A DNA stretch of 64,000 nucleotides from Verrucolacustris abundans (GCA_965194535.1 OZ239145.1:1860001-1924000); one strand, 5' to 3'; counted from the first letter of the stretch, positions 52,930 through 61,949 are shown. The notes: generated by a model not told the origin, from the sequence alone. Program-made: numbers and translations.

Positions 52930-53036
52930 TTTGCTGATTTTTCGCCTCTCCCCATTGTTACTCTAGTATTCACACGTTTTTGGCTTCGGGACTCTAAGTA
53001 CGTTGTGAATGAGGATTTTAGCATCAGCTTTAAGCC

Positions 53037-53804
53037 ATGTGTGTGCGTTGCTCGTCGCTAGCTCTTGCGTTGATTTTTCTATTTTCCTCAAAAATTCTAG
53101 CGACTGATACGCCTGTGGATGACGCGATCGCGCCTAGTCTTTTCGCTACTCCACAAAAATATGGGCAAGACACATATTCACCCACGGAAGACGCTCCTAT
53201 GCCTGGGCAGAAAGCGGCGGAGGGAACCGCGACCACTGCTACGGAGGGCACAGAGCTCACTCCTTTCTACGTTCGGACAGGGGTGGGGTTAAGTTTTATC
53301 ACGAATGTGGATTATCCAGATTTTGGAATTAACAGTACCGTCAATATGGCACCAGGGTTTGCAACTGGAGTGATGTTGGGGGCGCAGTTTCATGAATATA
53401 TAGCTTTCGAGATTGAAGGAGGGCTTCTGTACAACTCGGTCTACTCGAATTCAACGGGAGGACTCACAGCCACCAATCTAACTCAAGTGACCAATGTCCA
53501 ACTTTTCCAAGTTCCTATGATGGGAAATTTTGTCTTTCGAACTGATCCCCTGGGAGCGACCCGTATTCGGCTCGTAGCTGGAGGCGGAATGGGCGGAATT
53601 TTTCGCCAAGTTTTTATCACGGGATCTCCCAACGATGTGACCCGCAGCCAAACTCTTTCCGCCTACCAAGGGTTTGGCGGAATTCAGTTCAATCCAGGAG
53701 AGCCCGACCTCATGGTGGATGTTCAGTTTCGCTACCTAAATTCGATCGGAGGACAGTCGGTTCCCTCAATGTCATTACTGGGTACAGTGACGATCCGCTT
53801 TTGA
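53037..53804 (+). CDS. Outer-membrane beta-barrel protein, family A
   Basis: The 255-residue protein has a signal peptide (ALALIFLFSSKILAT), a 40-residue Thr/Ala-rich linker, and a barrel from about residue 75 ending TVTIRF with a terminal Phe. LFQVPMMGNFVFRTD and VAGGGMGGIF are shared with three other barrels in the window. It is probably an OmpW/porin-like small barrel; cargo unknown. It lies 107 bases after the TIGR02597-like gene. Confidence 0.72.
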   Translation: MCVRCSSLALALIFLFSSKILATDTPVDDAIAPSLFATPQKYGQDTYSPTEDAPMPGQKAAEGTATTATEGTELTPFYVRTGVGLSFITNVDYPDFGINSTVNMAPGFATGVMLGAQFHEYIAFEIEGGLLYNSVYSNSTGGLTATNLTQVTNVQLFQVPMMGNFVFRTDPLGATRIRLVAGGGMGGIFRQVFITGSPNDVTRSQTLSAYQGFGGIQFNPGEPDLMVDVQFRYLNSIGGQSVPSMSLLGTVTIRF

Positions 53805-53820
53805 GGCAAGGTGTGAATGT

Positions 53821-54714
53821 ATGAAGGTACAAAGGTGCGAAAGAGGGAAAGTGAGATTGGCCCTGCTTCGCTCAGTCTCGGCCAGCTTGCTGAGCTTCGC
53901 AGGGTTTTTAGATTCAGGGGTTAAGGGGCTAAGGTGTTTCAAGTCGAGCTTACTGATCATGGTGTTTTTTTGTGGAACAAATCTTTTTGCCCAGAGATTG
54001 TCCCTCACTGACGTACAGGCGCAGCCTGTGACGGGCCCTGGACCAGGGCTAAGAATCGCGCTTGGTGGAACGGTCAACTCCGACATGTCGGTCGCCCAGC
54101 GGGACAACAAAGATTATCCACAGACGAACATCAGCCCCCTCTTTTCGAATCAGGTGCAGTTCAATGGAACGGTCAGTTATGAGTCGATCGGTTTCAACCC
54201 AGGCTTCCGTTTCGATTTTGCCCCAGGTTACCGTTTGAACCAGTGGATCAATTTCGAGTTTGAGACTGGATGCATCTATAACACTGTCGAATCCTATACC
54301 ATCTCGGGCAACGGCACTTTCACGGGGGTCAGTGGAAATCCGAATCTCAATGGAACGATGAAGATGGATGCGGAAGGATATCTGTTGCAGGTGCCGCTCA
54401 TGGTGAACGTTGAGTTCTCCTATCCGATCGGCGACGGGTGGCGACCGTTTGTCGGTGCAGGCGGTGGTGGCATGTTTCAAAAGCTCACCGTCAGCACGAT
54501 TTCGGGAACGATCAACTATCAGGGGGATTTTAATCAGTCGAACTTTATGGGGGCGTGGGAAGCCTTTCTCGGTTGCGGGTACCAAGTGGCTCCTGGATTC
54601 GATGTCTCGATCGCGTACCGAGTTGATGGGGTACTAAGTCCCGATTTCGGCGGCTACACGATGCAGAATTTTTACACCCAAGCGGCCGAGTTTGAGATGA
54701 ATTGGAGGTTTTAG
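53821..54714 (+). CDS. Outer-membrane beta-barrel protein, family A, with a disturbed 5' end
   Basis: The barrel body (YLLQVPLMVNVEFSYPIGDG, PFVGAGGGGMFQ, C-terminal EMNWRF) matches its neighbours. The frame starts at 53821, but residues 14-28 are translated from the repeat at 53861-53904 and do not look like a signal peptide. Export could begin at the ATG at 53959 (MVFFCGTNLFAQ), which lacks the usual positive N-region. The repeat may have inserted into the original signal sequence or leader. Start unresolved. Confidence 0.65.
   Translation: MKVQRCERGKVRLALLRSVSASLLSFAGFLDSGVKGLRCFKSSLLIMVFFCGTNLFAQRLSLTDVQAQPVTGPGPGLRIALGGTVNSDMSVAQRDNKDYPQTNISPLFSNQVQFNGTVSYESIGFNPGFRFDFAPGYRLNQWINFEFETGCIYNTVESYTISGNGTFTGVSGNPNLNGTMKMDAEGYLLQVPLMVNVEFSYPIGDGWRPFVGAGGGGMFQKLTVSTISGTINYQGDFNQSNFMGAWEAFLGCGYQVAPGFDVSIAYRVDGVLSPDFGGYTMQNFYTQAAEFEMNWRF
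53861..53904. repeat. Dispersed hairpin repeat, copy 1
   Basis: CCCTGC-TT-CGCTCAG and its near-complement CTGAGCTTCGCAGGG enclose a TCTCGGCCAGCTTG loop. A second copy lies at 54715-54758 with 4-5 changes. Copies bracket the barrel gene at 53821. It resembles a REP-type palindrome that could be a target of the RAYT protein or a general dispersed element. Confidence 0.65.
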
Positions 54715-54758
54715 CCCTGCTACGCTCAGTCTCGGCAGGCTCGCTGAGCTTCGCAGGG
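54715..54758. repeat. Dispersed hairpin repeat, copy 2
   Basis: CCCTGCTACGCTCAG, then the loop, then CTGAGCTTCGCAGGG, mirrors copy 1 at 53861-53904. It starts directly after the stop of the barrel gene. Confidence 0.65.
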
Positions 54759-54811
54759 TTGGCAGATTTAGGCCCCGCGTTTGCAGGACACGCTCACGCG
54801 TGGGTTTTTTT

Positions 54812-54896
54812 GGTAGGGCGGACCACCCTTGGTCCGCCGGTGGAGCGATCAAGTTTGGAAGGTTGAGCCGGCGCATCAGGGATGATGCGCCCTACC
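54812..54896. repeat. Composite inverted repeat (two hairpins within an outer stem)
   Basis: GGCGGACCA-CCCT-TGGTCCGCC (54817-54838) and GGCGCATCA-GGGA-TGATGCGCC (54870-54891) are perfect 9-pair hairpins. GGTAGGGCG at 54812 is complementary to CGCCCTACC ending at 54896, giving an outer stem. The arrangement resembles a BIME-like unit of REP pairs. It occupies the 288-bp gap 54715-55002 together with the hairpin repeat; no gene is seen there. Confidence 0.7.
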
Positions 54897-55002
54897 GGTG
54901 ATAAGGTTTTTATTGGGAGTTATTCGTGGCTAGTTCGCATCGGCTCTGAATTGTCACACTAGACATCTCGCCTTGGCGTGCAGTGATTTCATTCTTAAGC
55001 GG

Positions 55003-55989
55003 ATGCGCTGTTTCATGCTTATTTTAGGTAGTGCCTATTTTCTGACGGCTTTTTGCGCCAATAGCCAAGAGTCGACTGGCCGGCTTTCAGTAGCACCCGC
55101 GCCTGCTGCTTCCCCTGCCCCAGCAACTACACCCGCACCCAATCCAGCACTCCAACCTGTCGCAAAAGCGCCGGAGCCCACGTCGAATGTTGTGGATGCT
55201 CCTCTCCCGGAAATTGCCAACCAACCCAAGGTGATCACTCCATCGCAGACCTCGAGCCCTGATGGCCCGAAAGGTCCGCGGGATGGAAGGTGGTATGTGG
55301 GTGCAGCAGGCGGGGCAAGTTTGCAACAATTTCAAGTTAACGGCACTGCAACTGCGCAAAGCCAAACCCCGCTGAACGTAGATTCCAATACACAACTCGG
55401 CATCGTTGTTACCGGTAAAGCAGGCTATGAATTCGCGACTCGGGACGTCCAGATGGCCTTTGGCAGCCCTGTTCCCGTGCGCACTTGCATGGAGTTTGAT
55501 TTCACCTACGTCGGCTATAGGGAAAAATCCTATTTGAATCCCACTGATGGACCAAAGATTGGAACTGAAAATTCACAGGTTAGCTGCTGGGTACCTTGCC
55601 TTAATGGCATTGTAAAATTTGAAGAGTTGCCCGTAACTCCCTATTTTGGAGGAGGTATTGGAGCTGGGATCATTTACTCTACAGGCCATCAAATTGTTGT
55701 CACAGAAACAACTTCCAGTTCCGGCACTTATTCCACTAGCGTATCCAACGCTAGCAACGTTTCTTTAGCGCTCCAAGCGATCGTAGGATTGGAGGTTCCA
55801 ATTACCCAAAGATTAGATTTTTTCATTGAGTATAAATTCCTTGCTTTGATGAATGTTGAGTTGAGTTACGGCACGACACCCACAAATAGCAGCCTCAATC
55901 CGCAAGGCCCAACACAAGGCGGAAGCAGCTCAACAAACGACTTCTTGGCACAACAACTTGTCTCCGCAGGTCTCAAGTGGAGTTTTTGA
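55003..55989 (+). CDS. Outer-membrane beta-barrel protein, family A, with Pro/Ala linker
   Basis: The 328-residue protein starts at the ATG at 55003 (a TTG at 54973 is possible), has a signal peptide (LGSAYFLTAFCANS), a Pro/Ala-rich linker (about 30-80) and a barrel ending LVSAGLKWSF. CWVPCLNGIVKFEELPVTPY and GGGIGAGI are the family A landmarks. It precedes the DUF3450 gene by two bases and may be the first gene of the Ton operon. Confidence 0.72.
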   Translation: MRCFMLILGSAYFLTAFCANSQESTGRLSVAPAPAASPAPATTPAPNPALQPVAKAPEPTSNVVDAPLPEIANQPKVITPSQTSSPDGPKGPRDGRWYVGAAGGASLQQFQVNGTATAQSQTPLNVDSNTQLGIVVTGKAGYEFATRDVQMAFGSPVPVRTCMEFDFTYVGYREKSYLNPTDGPKIGTENSQVSCWVPCLNGIVKFEELPVTPYFGGGIGAGIIYSTGHQIVVTETTSSSGTYSTSVSNASNVSLALQAIVGLEVPITQRLDFFIEYKFLALMNVELSYGTTPTNSSLNPQGPTQGGSSSTNDFLAQQLVSAGLKWSF

Positions 55990-55991
55990 CG

Positions 55992-56825
55992 ATGAATTTT
56001 CTAACCTTATTCCTCGCGCTTAGCCTTTTTCACTTAGCACCTGGACTCTCTGCCCAAACGAATGCCCCAGCGACAACCAATGCCCCGACCCCGGCCGCCC
56101 CCGCGATGAAGGTTACCAGCGAGACTGCCCCGATCATCGAGGCTACCCGCGAAACGTTAACCAAATGGGTCGAAACCAAACAGCTCATCTCCAAAGAAAA
56201 GTCGGAGTGGGCATCCGGTAAGGACATCCTGGAAGATCGTGTTCGTCTTGCCCAAGCTGAAACCACCACTGTCCGCGACAAGTTGAAGGAAATCTCTACT
56301 GCCGTAGCGGAAGCCCAGAAGAAGCGGGACGAGTTAGCAGCCCAAAACGACAAACTGAAAGCCACAGCAGAGAAGTCGAAAGCCATGGTCATCGCTGCGG
56401 AAAAGAAACTTCGCCCCCTCCTTCCCCAACTGCCCGAGCCTCTCCGTGAAAAACTTAAACCAATCATCGCCCGATTCCCCGAAGACTCGGAAAAGTCGAC
56501 CGCCTCAATGGCGGAACGACTCCAAAATGTGCTGGGTATCCTCGATCAAGCCAGCGCTTTCAACTCCACCGTGGCTAGCGTAAAGGAGCTTCGCACTTTT
56601 CCCGACGGCACACGAGCCGAGGTCACCACCGTTTATCTTGGTCTCAGCCAAGCGTACTACACCAACCGCGAAGGCACCTTGGCGGGAATCGGTCACCCCG
56701 GACCCGAGGGTTGGGTCTGGAAGCCGGACAATGCCAACGGGAAGAAAATCCTACTCGCGGTCCACATTCTTGAAGGAAAGGAAAAGGGGGCTACCTTTAT
56801 TGATCTCCCAGTAAAAATCCAATGA
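55992..56825 (+). CDS. DUF3450-family periplasmic coiled-coil protein
   Basis: The 277-residue protein has a signal peptide (LFLALSLFHLAPGLSAQ) and a long alpha-helical coil (about 50-140, DRVRLAQAETTTVRDKLKEI and AEAQKKRDELAAQNDKLK). A globular end follows (VTTVYLGLSQAYYTNREG, GPEGWVWKPD), the DUF3450 pattern. Such genes precede exbB homologues in TonB systems. The ATG at 55992 is chosen over an in-frame ATG at 55977 inside the previous gene. Its stop overlaps exbB by 4 bp. Confidence 0.82.
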   Translation: MNFLTLFLALSLFHLAPGLSAQTNAPATTNAPTPAAPAMKVTSETAPIIEATRETLTKWVETKQLISKEKSEWASGKDILEDRVRLAQAETTTVRDKLKEISTAVAEAQKKRDELAAQNDKLKATAEKSKAMVIAAEKKLRPLLPQLPEPLREKLKPIIARFPEDSEKSTASMAERLQNVLGILDQASAFNSTVASVKELRTFPDGTRAEVTTVYLGLSQAYYTNREGTLAGIGHPGPEGWVWKPDNANGKKILLAVHILEGKEKGATFIDLPVKIQ

Positions 56826-58663
56826 AACATCACTATCTCTTGCTGTTGTCTTGTCTGGCCCTGATTGGGGCAGCATGGGCCGAAGATCCAGCCTCCTCCG
56901 ACACCAAAGTAGGTCTCCGTGCCCCTAAGGCGGAGTTTGTTGCGCCACCATCGGACAAACCCTCAGCCCCCGAGCCTGCCCCCACCCCCTCAATCCTCCC
57001 TACTGCCCCTCCCAAGGCGACTGATGTTCTTGCAACCGCATCGACAAAAGCCCGGACCGACCTCGACGCCGCCCTAAAGGAGCTGACCGCTACCCGGGAA
57101 AAGATTTCTTCCGAAAAACTGCCCCTCAGCAAAAAGCTATCCCTTGCCGAGGACGACCTCGCTCTTGCCCGCAAAGAACTGGATCTCGCCCAACGCGCTC
57201 GGGACATGAAAAATCTCGATCAATCCTCCCTCAAAGCCGAAATCAAACAGCGCGAAGAGGAAAACACCTACATGCTCAACTTGCTGAACGAATTCGGCAG
57301 GAATTTCGGGGAAAAGAGCATTCATATTTCCGAGCGTTCAGGCCACCGCGAGAAAATCGACCTAGCCAAAGCCACCCACGAAAACAGCAATGCTTCCCAC
57401 GAAGACAAGTTCAAAGCCTCGTTCCGGATCGTAGATGCCGCCCTTAGCCGAATCGGCGACCTGCTCGGTGGCCACAGCTATCCAGGCGTGGCTCTGGATG
57501 CACAAGGCGGGCTGGTCGAAGGCAAGTTTGCCCAAATTGGCCCGATGGTTCTCTTCTCCTCCGCAGATGGCGCAGTTGCAGGTTGGGCCTCCGAAGCCAA
57601 GGGATCGAAAGAAACGGTTCTCAAAGGGGCGGAGCACTCGAAAATCTTTGGCCCTGCCTTTGCCTCCATGATGGCGGGCGGAGAGGGCGTTATCCCTTCC
57701 GACTTCACCATGGGCCAGGCCCTCAGGAATTACGGAAACAAAAATTCGATCATCCGCACTTTCATCCACGGTGGACCCATCATGTGGCCACTACTTCTTT
57801 CCGCCATCGTTGCTGCTGTTGTTTCCCTCGAGCGCTCCCTATTCATCGTCTCTGAAAAACGCCGCCAAAATCCTGAGCAGGTTGAAAAGATTTTTGCTTT
57901 GGTGGAAAGTGGCAACCAGCCGGCAGCCATCCAAGTCGCCAACGCCTCCACCGATTTTGTGGCTCGAGTCCTCGGCTTTGCCCTTGCCAACGCCAACCTT
58001 TCGATCGGCCAAGCCATTAGCAAGGCCAGCGCGGTGGAGCTGAAGCGGTTTAGTCGTGGTCTGCCTATCCTTGATACCATTATTACCGCTGCCCCCTTGT
58101 TGGGCCTATTGGGCACGGTGACGGGTATGATGAACACCTTCAGTATGATGGGTGGGGATGAGCTAGGCGCACCGACGGCGATCACGGGTGGTATCGCCGA
58201 GGGTCTGATCGCGACCGCATTCGGCTTGTTGATCGCCATCACCTGCTTGTTCCCGAACAACTACCTCAACGCCCGAATCGAATCGGCCCAACATGAAATG
58301 GAAGATGCGGGTCGCCGACTCGAACTGATGCTGATGGCAGAAAAAGCCTTCGAAAGGGCCAGCCACTCCCACGGAGGGGATCATGGAAATCCACCTCCCC
58401 CCCCACGTTCGACTCCACCTTCACCGCCCACTCCTTCTTCCTCTCCTTCGACCGCAGCCACCCGCATGCCCGTGGCTCCTCCCAGCTCGGTCATCCCCCC
58501 AGCACAACCAGCTCCCTCTCTTCCTTCGATGACTCCCCCGACTCCCCGCCTCCAAGCCAAACCTGCAATCCCGGCGAAGAAACCAGCCGCTGGCAAAATT
58601 GGCATCAACCTTCTCTCCATCTTTAAGCCCAAATCGAGCGGCCCCTCCACAGGAAAGGCCTAA
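56822..58663 (+). CDS. exbB: ExbB/TolQ-type proton channel with long periplasmic and C-terminal extensions
   Basis: The 613-residue protein has a signal peptide (1-20), a Pro-rich and coiled-coil periplasmic region (about 40-190) and a soluble domain (about 195-310). Three TM segments follow (about 318-343, 405-425, 445-470), with LDTIITAAPLLGLLGTVTGM the MotA/TolQ/ExbB core. A tail of about 100 residues is Pro/Ser/Thr-rich, then Lys-rich. It drives TonB with the proton gradient. Standard ExbB is about 240 residues; the N-terminal half matches the long TonB-system2 type. It is followed 5 bases later by exbD. Confidence 0.85.
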   Translation: MKHHYLLLLSCLALIGAAWAEDPASSDTKVGLRAPKAEFVAPPSDKPSAPEPAPTPSILPTAPPKATDVLATASTKARTDLDAALKELTATREKISSEKLPLSKKLSLAEDDLALARKELDLAQRARDMKNLDQSSLKAEIKQREEENTYMLNLLNEFGRNFGEKSIHISERSGHREKIDLAKATHENSNASHEDKFKASFRIVDAALSRIGDLLGGHSYPGVALDAQGGLVEGKFAQIGPMVLFSSADGAVAGWASEAKGSKETVLKGAEHSKIFGPAFASMMAGGEGVIPSDFTMGQALRNYGNKNSIIRTFIHGGPIMWPLLLSAIVAAVVSLERSLFIVSEKRRQNPEQVEKIFALVESGNQPAAIQVANASTDFVARVLGFALANANLSIGQAISKASAVELKRFSRGLPILDTIITAAPLLGLLGTVTGMMNTFSMMGGDELGAPTAITGGIAEGLIATAFGLLIAITCLFPNNYLNARIESAQHEMEDAGRRLELMLMAEKAFERASHSHGGDHGNPPPPPRSTPPSPPTPSSSPSTAATRMPVAPPSSVIPPAQPAPSLPSMTPPTPRLQAKPAIPAKKPAAGKIGINLLSIFKPKSSGPSTGKA

Positions 58664-58668
58664 GCAAA

Positions 58669-59094
58669 ATGGCAGGCGGAGGCGGCGGTGTTTCCAGAGG
58701 AGGGCGAAAAAAAGCCCGGATCGAAATCATTCCTCTGATCGACATCATGTTCTTCCTTCTCGCCACCTTCGTGATGGTCTCCCTTTCCATGGTGAAGAAC
58801 GAGGGAGTCTCCGTCATGCTTCCCGGCTCCAGCACTTCCGAGGCTAAGGAGAAGGACGACAGCATTACGACCGTTTCCGTGGCGGAGAGTGGAGACGTTT
58901 ACATCAACCAGGAAAAGGTAACCATGAGCCAGCTGCCGCTCCGCCTATCGTCGATCAAGGCTTCGAATCCCGATCCCAAGTTCACCCTGAATGCCGACTC
59001 CAGAGCCAATTTCGACAAAGTGGTCCTCGTCCTGGATGAAATCCGAAAACTCGGAGTCACCAAAATCGGCATCTCGACCAAAACACGCCAATGA
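58669..59094 (+). CDS. exbD: ExbD/TolR-family protein
   Basis: The 141-residue protein has a Gly-rich basic N-terminus, one TM segment with the essential Asp in IPLIDIMFFLLATFVMVSLSM (Asp25, written across two motifs), and a periplasmic domain (VYINQEKVTMSQLPLRLSSI, FDKVVLVLDEIRKLGVTKIG). It works with ExbB in energising TonB. Only one ExbD is present; system-2 clusters often have two. Confidence 0.9.
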   Translation: MAGGGGGVSRGGRKKARIEIIPLIDIMFFLLATFVMVSLSMVKNEGVSVMLPGSSTSEAKEKDDSITTVSVAESGDVYINQEKVTMSQLPLRLSSIKASNPDPKFTLNADSRANFDKVVLVLDEIRKLGVTKIGISTKTRQ

Positions 59095-59885
59095 GCCCTG
59101 TTGCTTCACCTCCTTCCAGGCCACCCTCGTCCCCCTCACCATCATCTCGACCTCCCAATTTCGTCTCGCGCAAGGAGTCGAACCTGTATCCGTTGTGCTT
59201 CGCTGCAGTCTTTGGCTTTGCGCTATTTCTGGTGGTGGTGGTGGGTGGCTTTCTCTTTCCCGTCTCCAATTTCGAAAAAAAGAAGAAGGTCGAGGTGGAG
59301 CAGGAGCTGGATATCTCCAACCTCAAGAAGCCGGACCCTGAGCAGCCAAAGGAAGAGGTGGAGCAGGACAAAGAGCCGCCCCCTCCCGCTCCCATTATGG
59401 AAAATGTGAATATTGCTGCCCCTTCCATGGATGATGCCCCTGCCCTTGCTCCGATGAGCTTGAGCGATCTCGAATCTGCCCTCGCCCCCGGTGGTGGTGG
59501 CGGAATGTTCGGTGGAGGAGGAGGCTTCCAATCAGGCCGGATCGGTGGAAAAGGCGGTGGAGGAGGACTGGGAGCCGACATGGATCAGGCCTTCTCGATG
59601 GCCGACTTGGATCAAAAACCCCGGGCTGTCTACCAACCCGCCCCTGTCTATCCCGCCGCTCTCCGCTCACGAAAAATCGATGGCGTGGTCACAGTGATTT
59701 TTGTCGTCGATGCGAACGGTCGTGTCGCCAATGCAAAGGTGGAAAAAAGCTCCGACCCCGCATTCGATAAGCCTGCGCTGGACGCGGTGCGGAAATGGAA
59801 GTTTGAACCTGCGATGAAAGAAGGCCGTAAAGTATCGGCCAAGATGCGTGCCCCGATCCGGTTCGACACCAAAGCCTCCTCATGA
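59091..59885 (+). CDS. tonB: TonB energy transducer
   Basis: The 264-residue protein has a Pro/Ser-rich cytoplasmic N-terminus, a TM segment (about 34-57), an acidic/Pro periplasmic spacer, a Gly-rich stretch (about 122-160) and the C-terminal TonB domain (VYPAALRSRKIDGVVTVIFV, FDKPALDAVRKWKFEPA). It spans the periplasm to TonB-dependent receptors. The Gly-rich insert before the domain is unusual. Start and end overlap exbD and the TPR gene by 4 bp each. Confidence 0.9.
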   Translation: MSPVASPPSRPPSSPSPSSRPPNFVSRKESNLYPLCFAAVFGFALFLVVVVGGFLFPVSNFEKKKKVEVEQELDISNLKKPDPEQPKEEVEQDKEPPPPAPIMENVNIAAPSMDDAPALAPMSLSDLESALAPGGGGGMFGGGGGFQSGRIGGKGGGGGLGADMDQAFSMADLDQKPRAVYQPAPVYPAALRSRKIDGVVTVIFVVDANGRVANAKVEKSSDPAFDKPALDAVRKWKFEPAMKEGRKVSAKMRAPIRFDTKASS

Positions 59886-61291
59886 ATAAGCTTCTCCTGA
59901 TTTCCTTTGCTTGGACTCTTCCCTTGCTTGCCGAGCCGGCGGATCCCTCGGCCCACGATCCCAAGCCCGCACCAGGCTCCCCTGGAGCGACCCGGGCAGC
60001 AGTAATGCAGGTTTTTGGTGATCCCGACTTCCGCAAGCGCGCGATCGAAAACTTCAACCTTCACAGCGATTTGGAGCCCAAACTTCCTGCCACCGAGAAG
60101 GAGGCCTTTACCAAGATCGCCGACCTCGCCGCAACCGATGTGGTCAAAGCCTACTTTGAGTTAAAATCTATCGTGACAGCCGATTCCAGCGCCGTATTTG
60201 ATTTTACCCTTGGATCAATCGCCTATCAGCTCAACCGTCCGAATGAAGCGGCCAAATATTTGGAGAGCGCGACCCGCAAGTTCCCCAACTACCTCCGCGC
60301 TTACAAAAATCTCGGCTTAATCCAGCTTCAACAGGGCAGAACCGATGAGGCCATCAAAAGCCTGACCCGTTCAATCGAACTGGGCGGAGGAGATGGGAAC
60401 ACCTTCGGTCTTCTTGGAACCGCATATGTTGCCAAAGAAAACTTCGTTTCAGCCGAAGGGGCATTCCGAAATGCACTTCTTCTTCAGCCTTCTACCCCTG
60501 AATGGAAGCTTGGTTTAGCTCGCTGTATTTTCCGTCAGAACAAGTATGCGGAGGCTGTCTCTCTGATGAACGACCTCATTGAACGTCAGCCCGACAAGCC
60601 TGAGTTTTGGCTTCTCCTAGCCAGCGCCCACCAAGGTCTGAAGGAGCCTGTGGCCGCAGCCACCTGCTACGAAATGATCGATCGATTGGGCAAATCAACT
60701 CCCGATACGCTCACCTCTTTGGCCGACATCTATCTTCAGGAATCGAACTATCCTTTGGCGGTAGAAACGTATGTGCGAGCCATCGATCTCAAGCCTGGGC
60801 AAAAAATCGACCGCCCCCTTCGTGCCGCAGAAGTTCTCAATGGCCGTGGGGCACCTGGTGAAGCTGGTATTCTTCTTGAAAAACTGAAGGCCTACGCAGG
60901 CAACAGTATCGAAGCGGATAAAAAGAAGAAGATGCTGAAGCTGGAAGCGAAAATCGCTTCTGCCCAAGGTAAATCGGCCGAATCTGCCGCCGTCTTAGAG
61001 CAGATCCTAAAAGAAGACCCGTTGGATGGGGATGCCCTGCTTCTGCTTGGTCAGCACTACGCGAAAAGCAACCAACCCGAAAAAGCGATCTTCCTGTTTG
61101 AACGGGCAGAGGGGATGGAGCAGTTCGAGGCGGATGCGAAGGTTCGCCACGCCCAAGTCTTGGTCACTTCGGGCAAATATGAGGAAGCGGTTCCCTTGCT
61201 AAAACGGGCTCAGGAAATCAAAGCCAGAGAAAGTATTGCTCGCTACCTCGAACAGATCGAAAGACTCCTCAAGACACGCTCGAAAACCTGA
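59882..61291 (+). CDS. Secreted TPR protein of the Ton operon
   Basis: The 469-residue protein has a signal peptide (LLISFAWTLPLLAE) and ten or so tetratricopeptide repeats from about residue 85 (YLRAYKNLGLIQLQQGRTDE, SAEGAFRNALLLQPSTPEWK, KYAEAVSLMNDLIERQPDKP, GDALLLLGQHYAKSNQPEKA). It overlaps tonB by 4 bp and is probably a periplasmic partner of the Ton machine. TPR proteins at this position are seen in DUF3450-type Ton clusters. Confidence 0.82.
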   Translation: MNKLLLISFAWTLPLLAEPADPSAHDPKPAPGSPGATRAAVMQVFGDPDFRKRAIENFNLHSDLEPKLPATEKEAFTKIADLAATDVVKAYFELKSIVTADSSAVFDFTLGSIAYQLNRPNEAAKYLESATRKFPNYLRAYKNLGLIQLQQGRTDEAIKSLTRSIELGGGDGNTFGLLGTAYVAKENFVSAEGAFRNALLLQPSTPEWKLGLARCIFRQNKYAEAVSLMNDLIERQPDKPEFWLLLASAHQGLKEPVAAATCYEMIDRLGKSTPDTLTSLADIYLQESNYPLAVETYVRAIDLKPGQKIDRPLRAAEVLNGRGAPGEAGILLEKLKAYAGNSIEADKKKKMLKLEAKIASAQGKSAESAAVLEQILKEDPLDGDALLLLGQHYAKSNQPEKAIFLFERAEGMEQFEADAKVRHAQVLVTSGKYEEAVPLLKRAQEIKARESIARYLEQIERLLKTRSKT

Positions 61292-61349
61292 GCCTCGGCA
61301 CCGATCTCTGCCCCTTGATTTTTTAAGAACCTAGGCTTGATTGTACCTT

Positions 61350-61949
61350 ATGAAGCGGTTCGTTCATTTACTGTCCTTGGTGGCGATCTCTCATACGTTG
61401 GCTTCGGTCGAGTACTCTGCCTCATTAGAGCAGAAGGCACGGTCGGGAGATCATCAGGCTCAAATGGATCTGGCTATCGCCTACGAGCAGGGCAAAGGCG
61501 TAGCCAAAGACGAACGCAAAGCGATGGAGTGGTTTCAAAAGGCTCGTCAGGGGGGATATCCGGACCAGGAGCTTGCCCAACTAAACCAACAGCGGGTCAC
61601 TCTTGCAGGGTCCAGAATCGAAATAGCTGTCCAAACCTATCGCACCCAAAATGGGGACCGCCTCCCTACGTCCCTAGCTGAACTTTCTTCTTCTGGAATC
61701 CTAACCGAAGCTCCCAAAGATCCGTGGGGTCGGGAGATTGCTTATATTCCCTCACCCGATGGCAAGACTTACTCCCTCTTTTCGGTAGGCCCTGATGGTG
61801 CTCCCAGAACTTCCGATGACATTGTGGCTCTACAGTCTGGACCTACTTTGGATGTCGAAACTGCTGCTGGTAGCGAAGAGCCTCCGATGCCGTGGTGGAA
61901 GGTTTGGTTGGTCAAGATCTGGAGTTGGCTGACCTTCTGGCGCCGCTAA
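61350..61949 (+). CDS. Sel1-repeat protein with pseudopilin-like C-terminal domain
   Basis: The 199-residue protein has a signal peptide (LLSLVAISHTLAS), one Sel1 repeat (AQMDLAIAYEQGKGVAKDER to GGYP), then a domain like the major pseudopilin GspG C-terminus (QTYRTQNGDRLPTSLAEL, PKDPWGREIAY, YSLFSVGPDGAPRTSDDI). It ends in a Trp-rich basic tail (WWKVWLVKIWSWLTFWRR). There is no prepilin cleavage site, so it is not a pilin. The ATG at 61350 is preferred over a TTG at 61341. Function unknown. Confidence 0.65.
   Translation: MKRFVHLLSLVAISHTLASVEYSASLEQKARSGDHQAQMDLAIAYEQGKGVAKDERKAMEWFQKARQGGYPDQELAQLNQQRVTLAGSRIEIAVQTYRTQNGDRLPTSLAELSSSGILTEAPKDPWGREIAYIPSPDGKTYSLFSVGPDGAPRTSDDIVALQSGPTLDVETAAGSEEPPMPWWKVWLVKIWSWLTFWRR

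Noticed and set aside
38977..54958. TGTGACAATTT-like motif at 38977, 49325 and (reverse) 54949, perhaps a shared regulator site
   Set aside because: The motif is short, not palindromic and at different distances from starts; three hits in AT-rich gaps are weak evidence.
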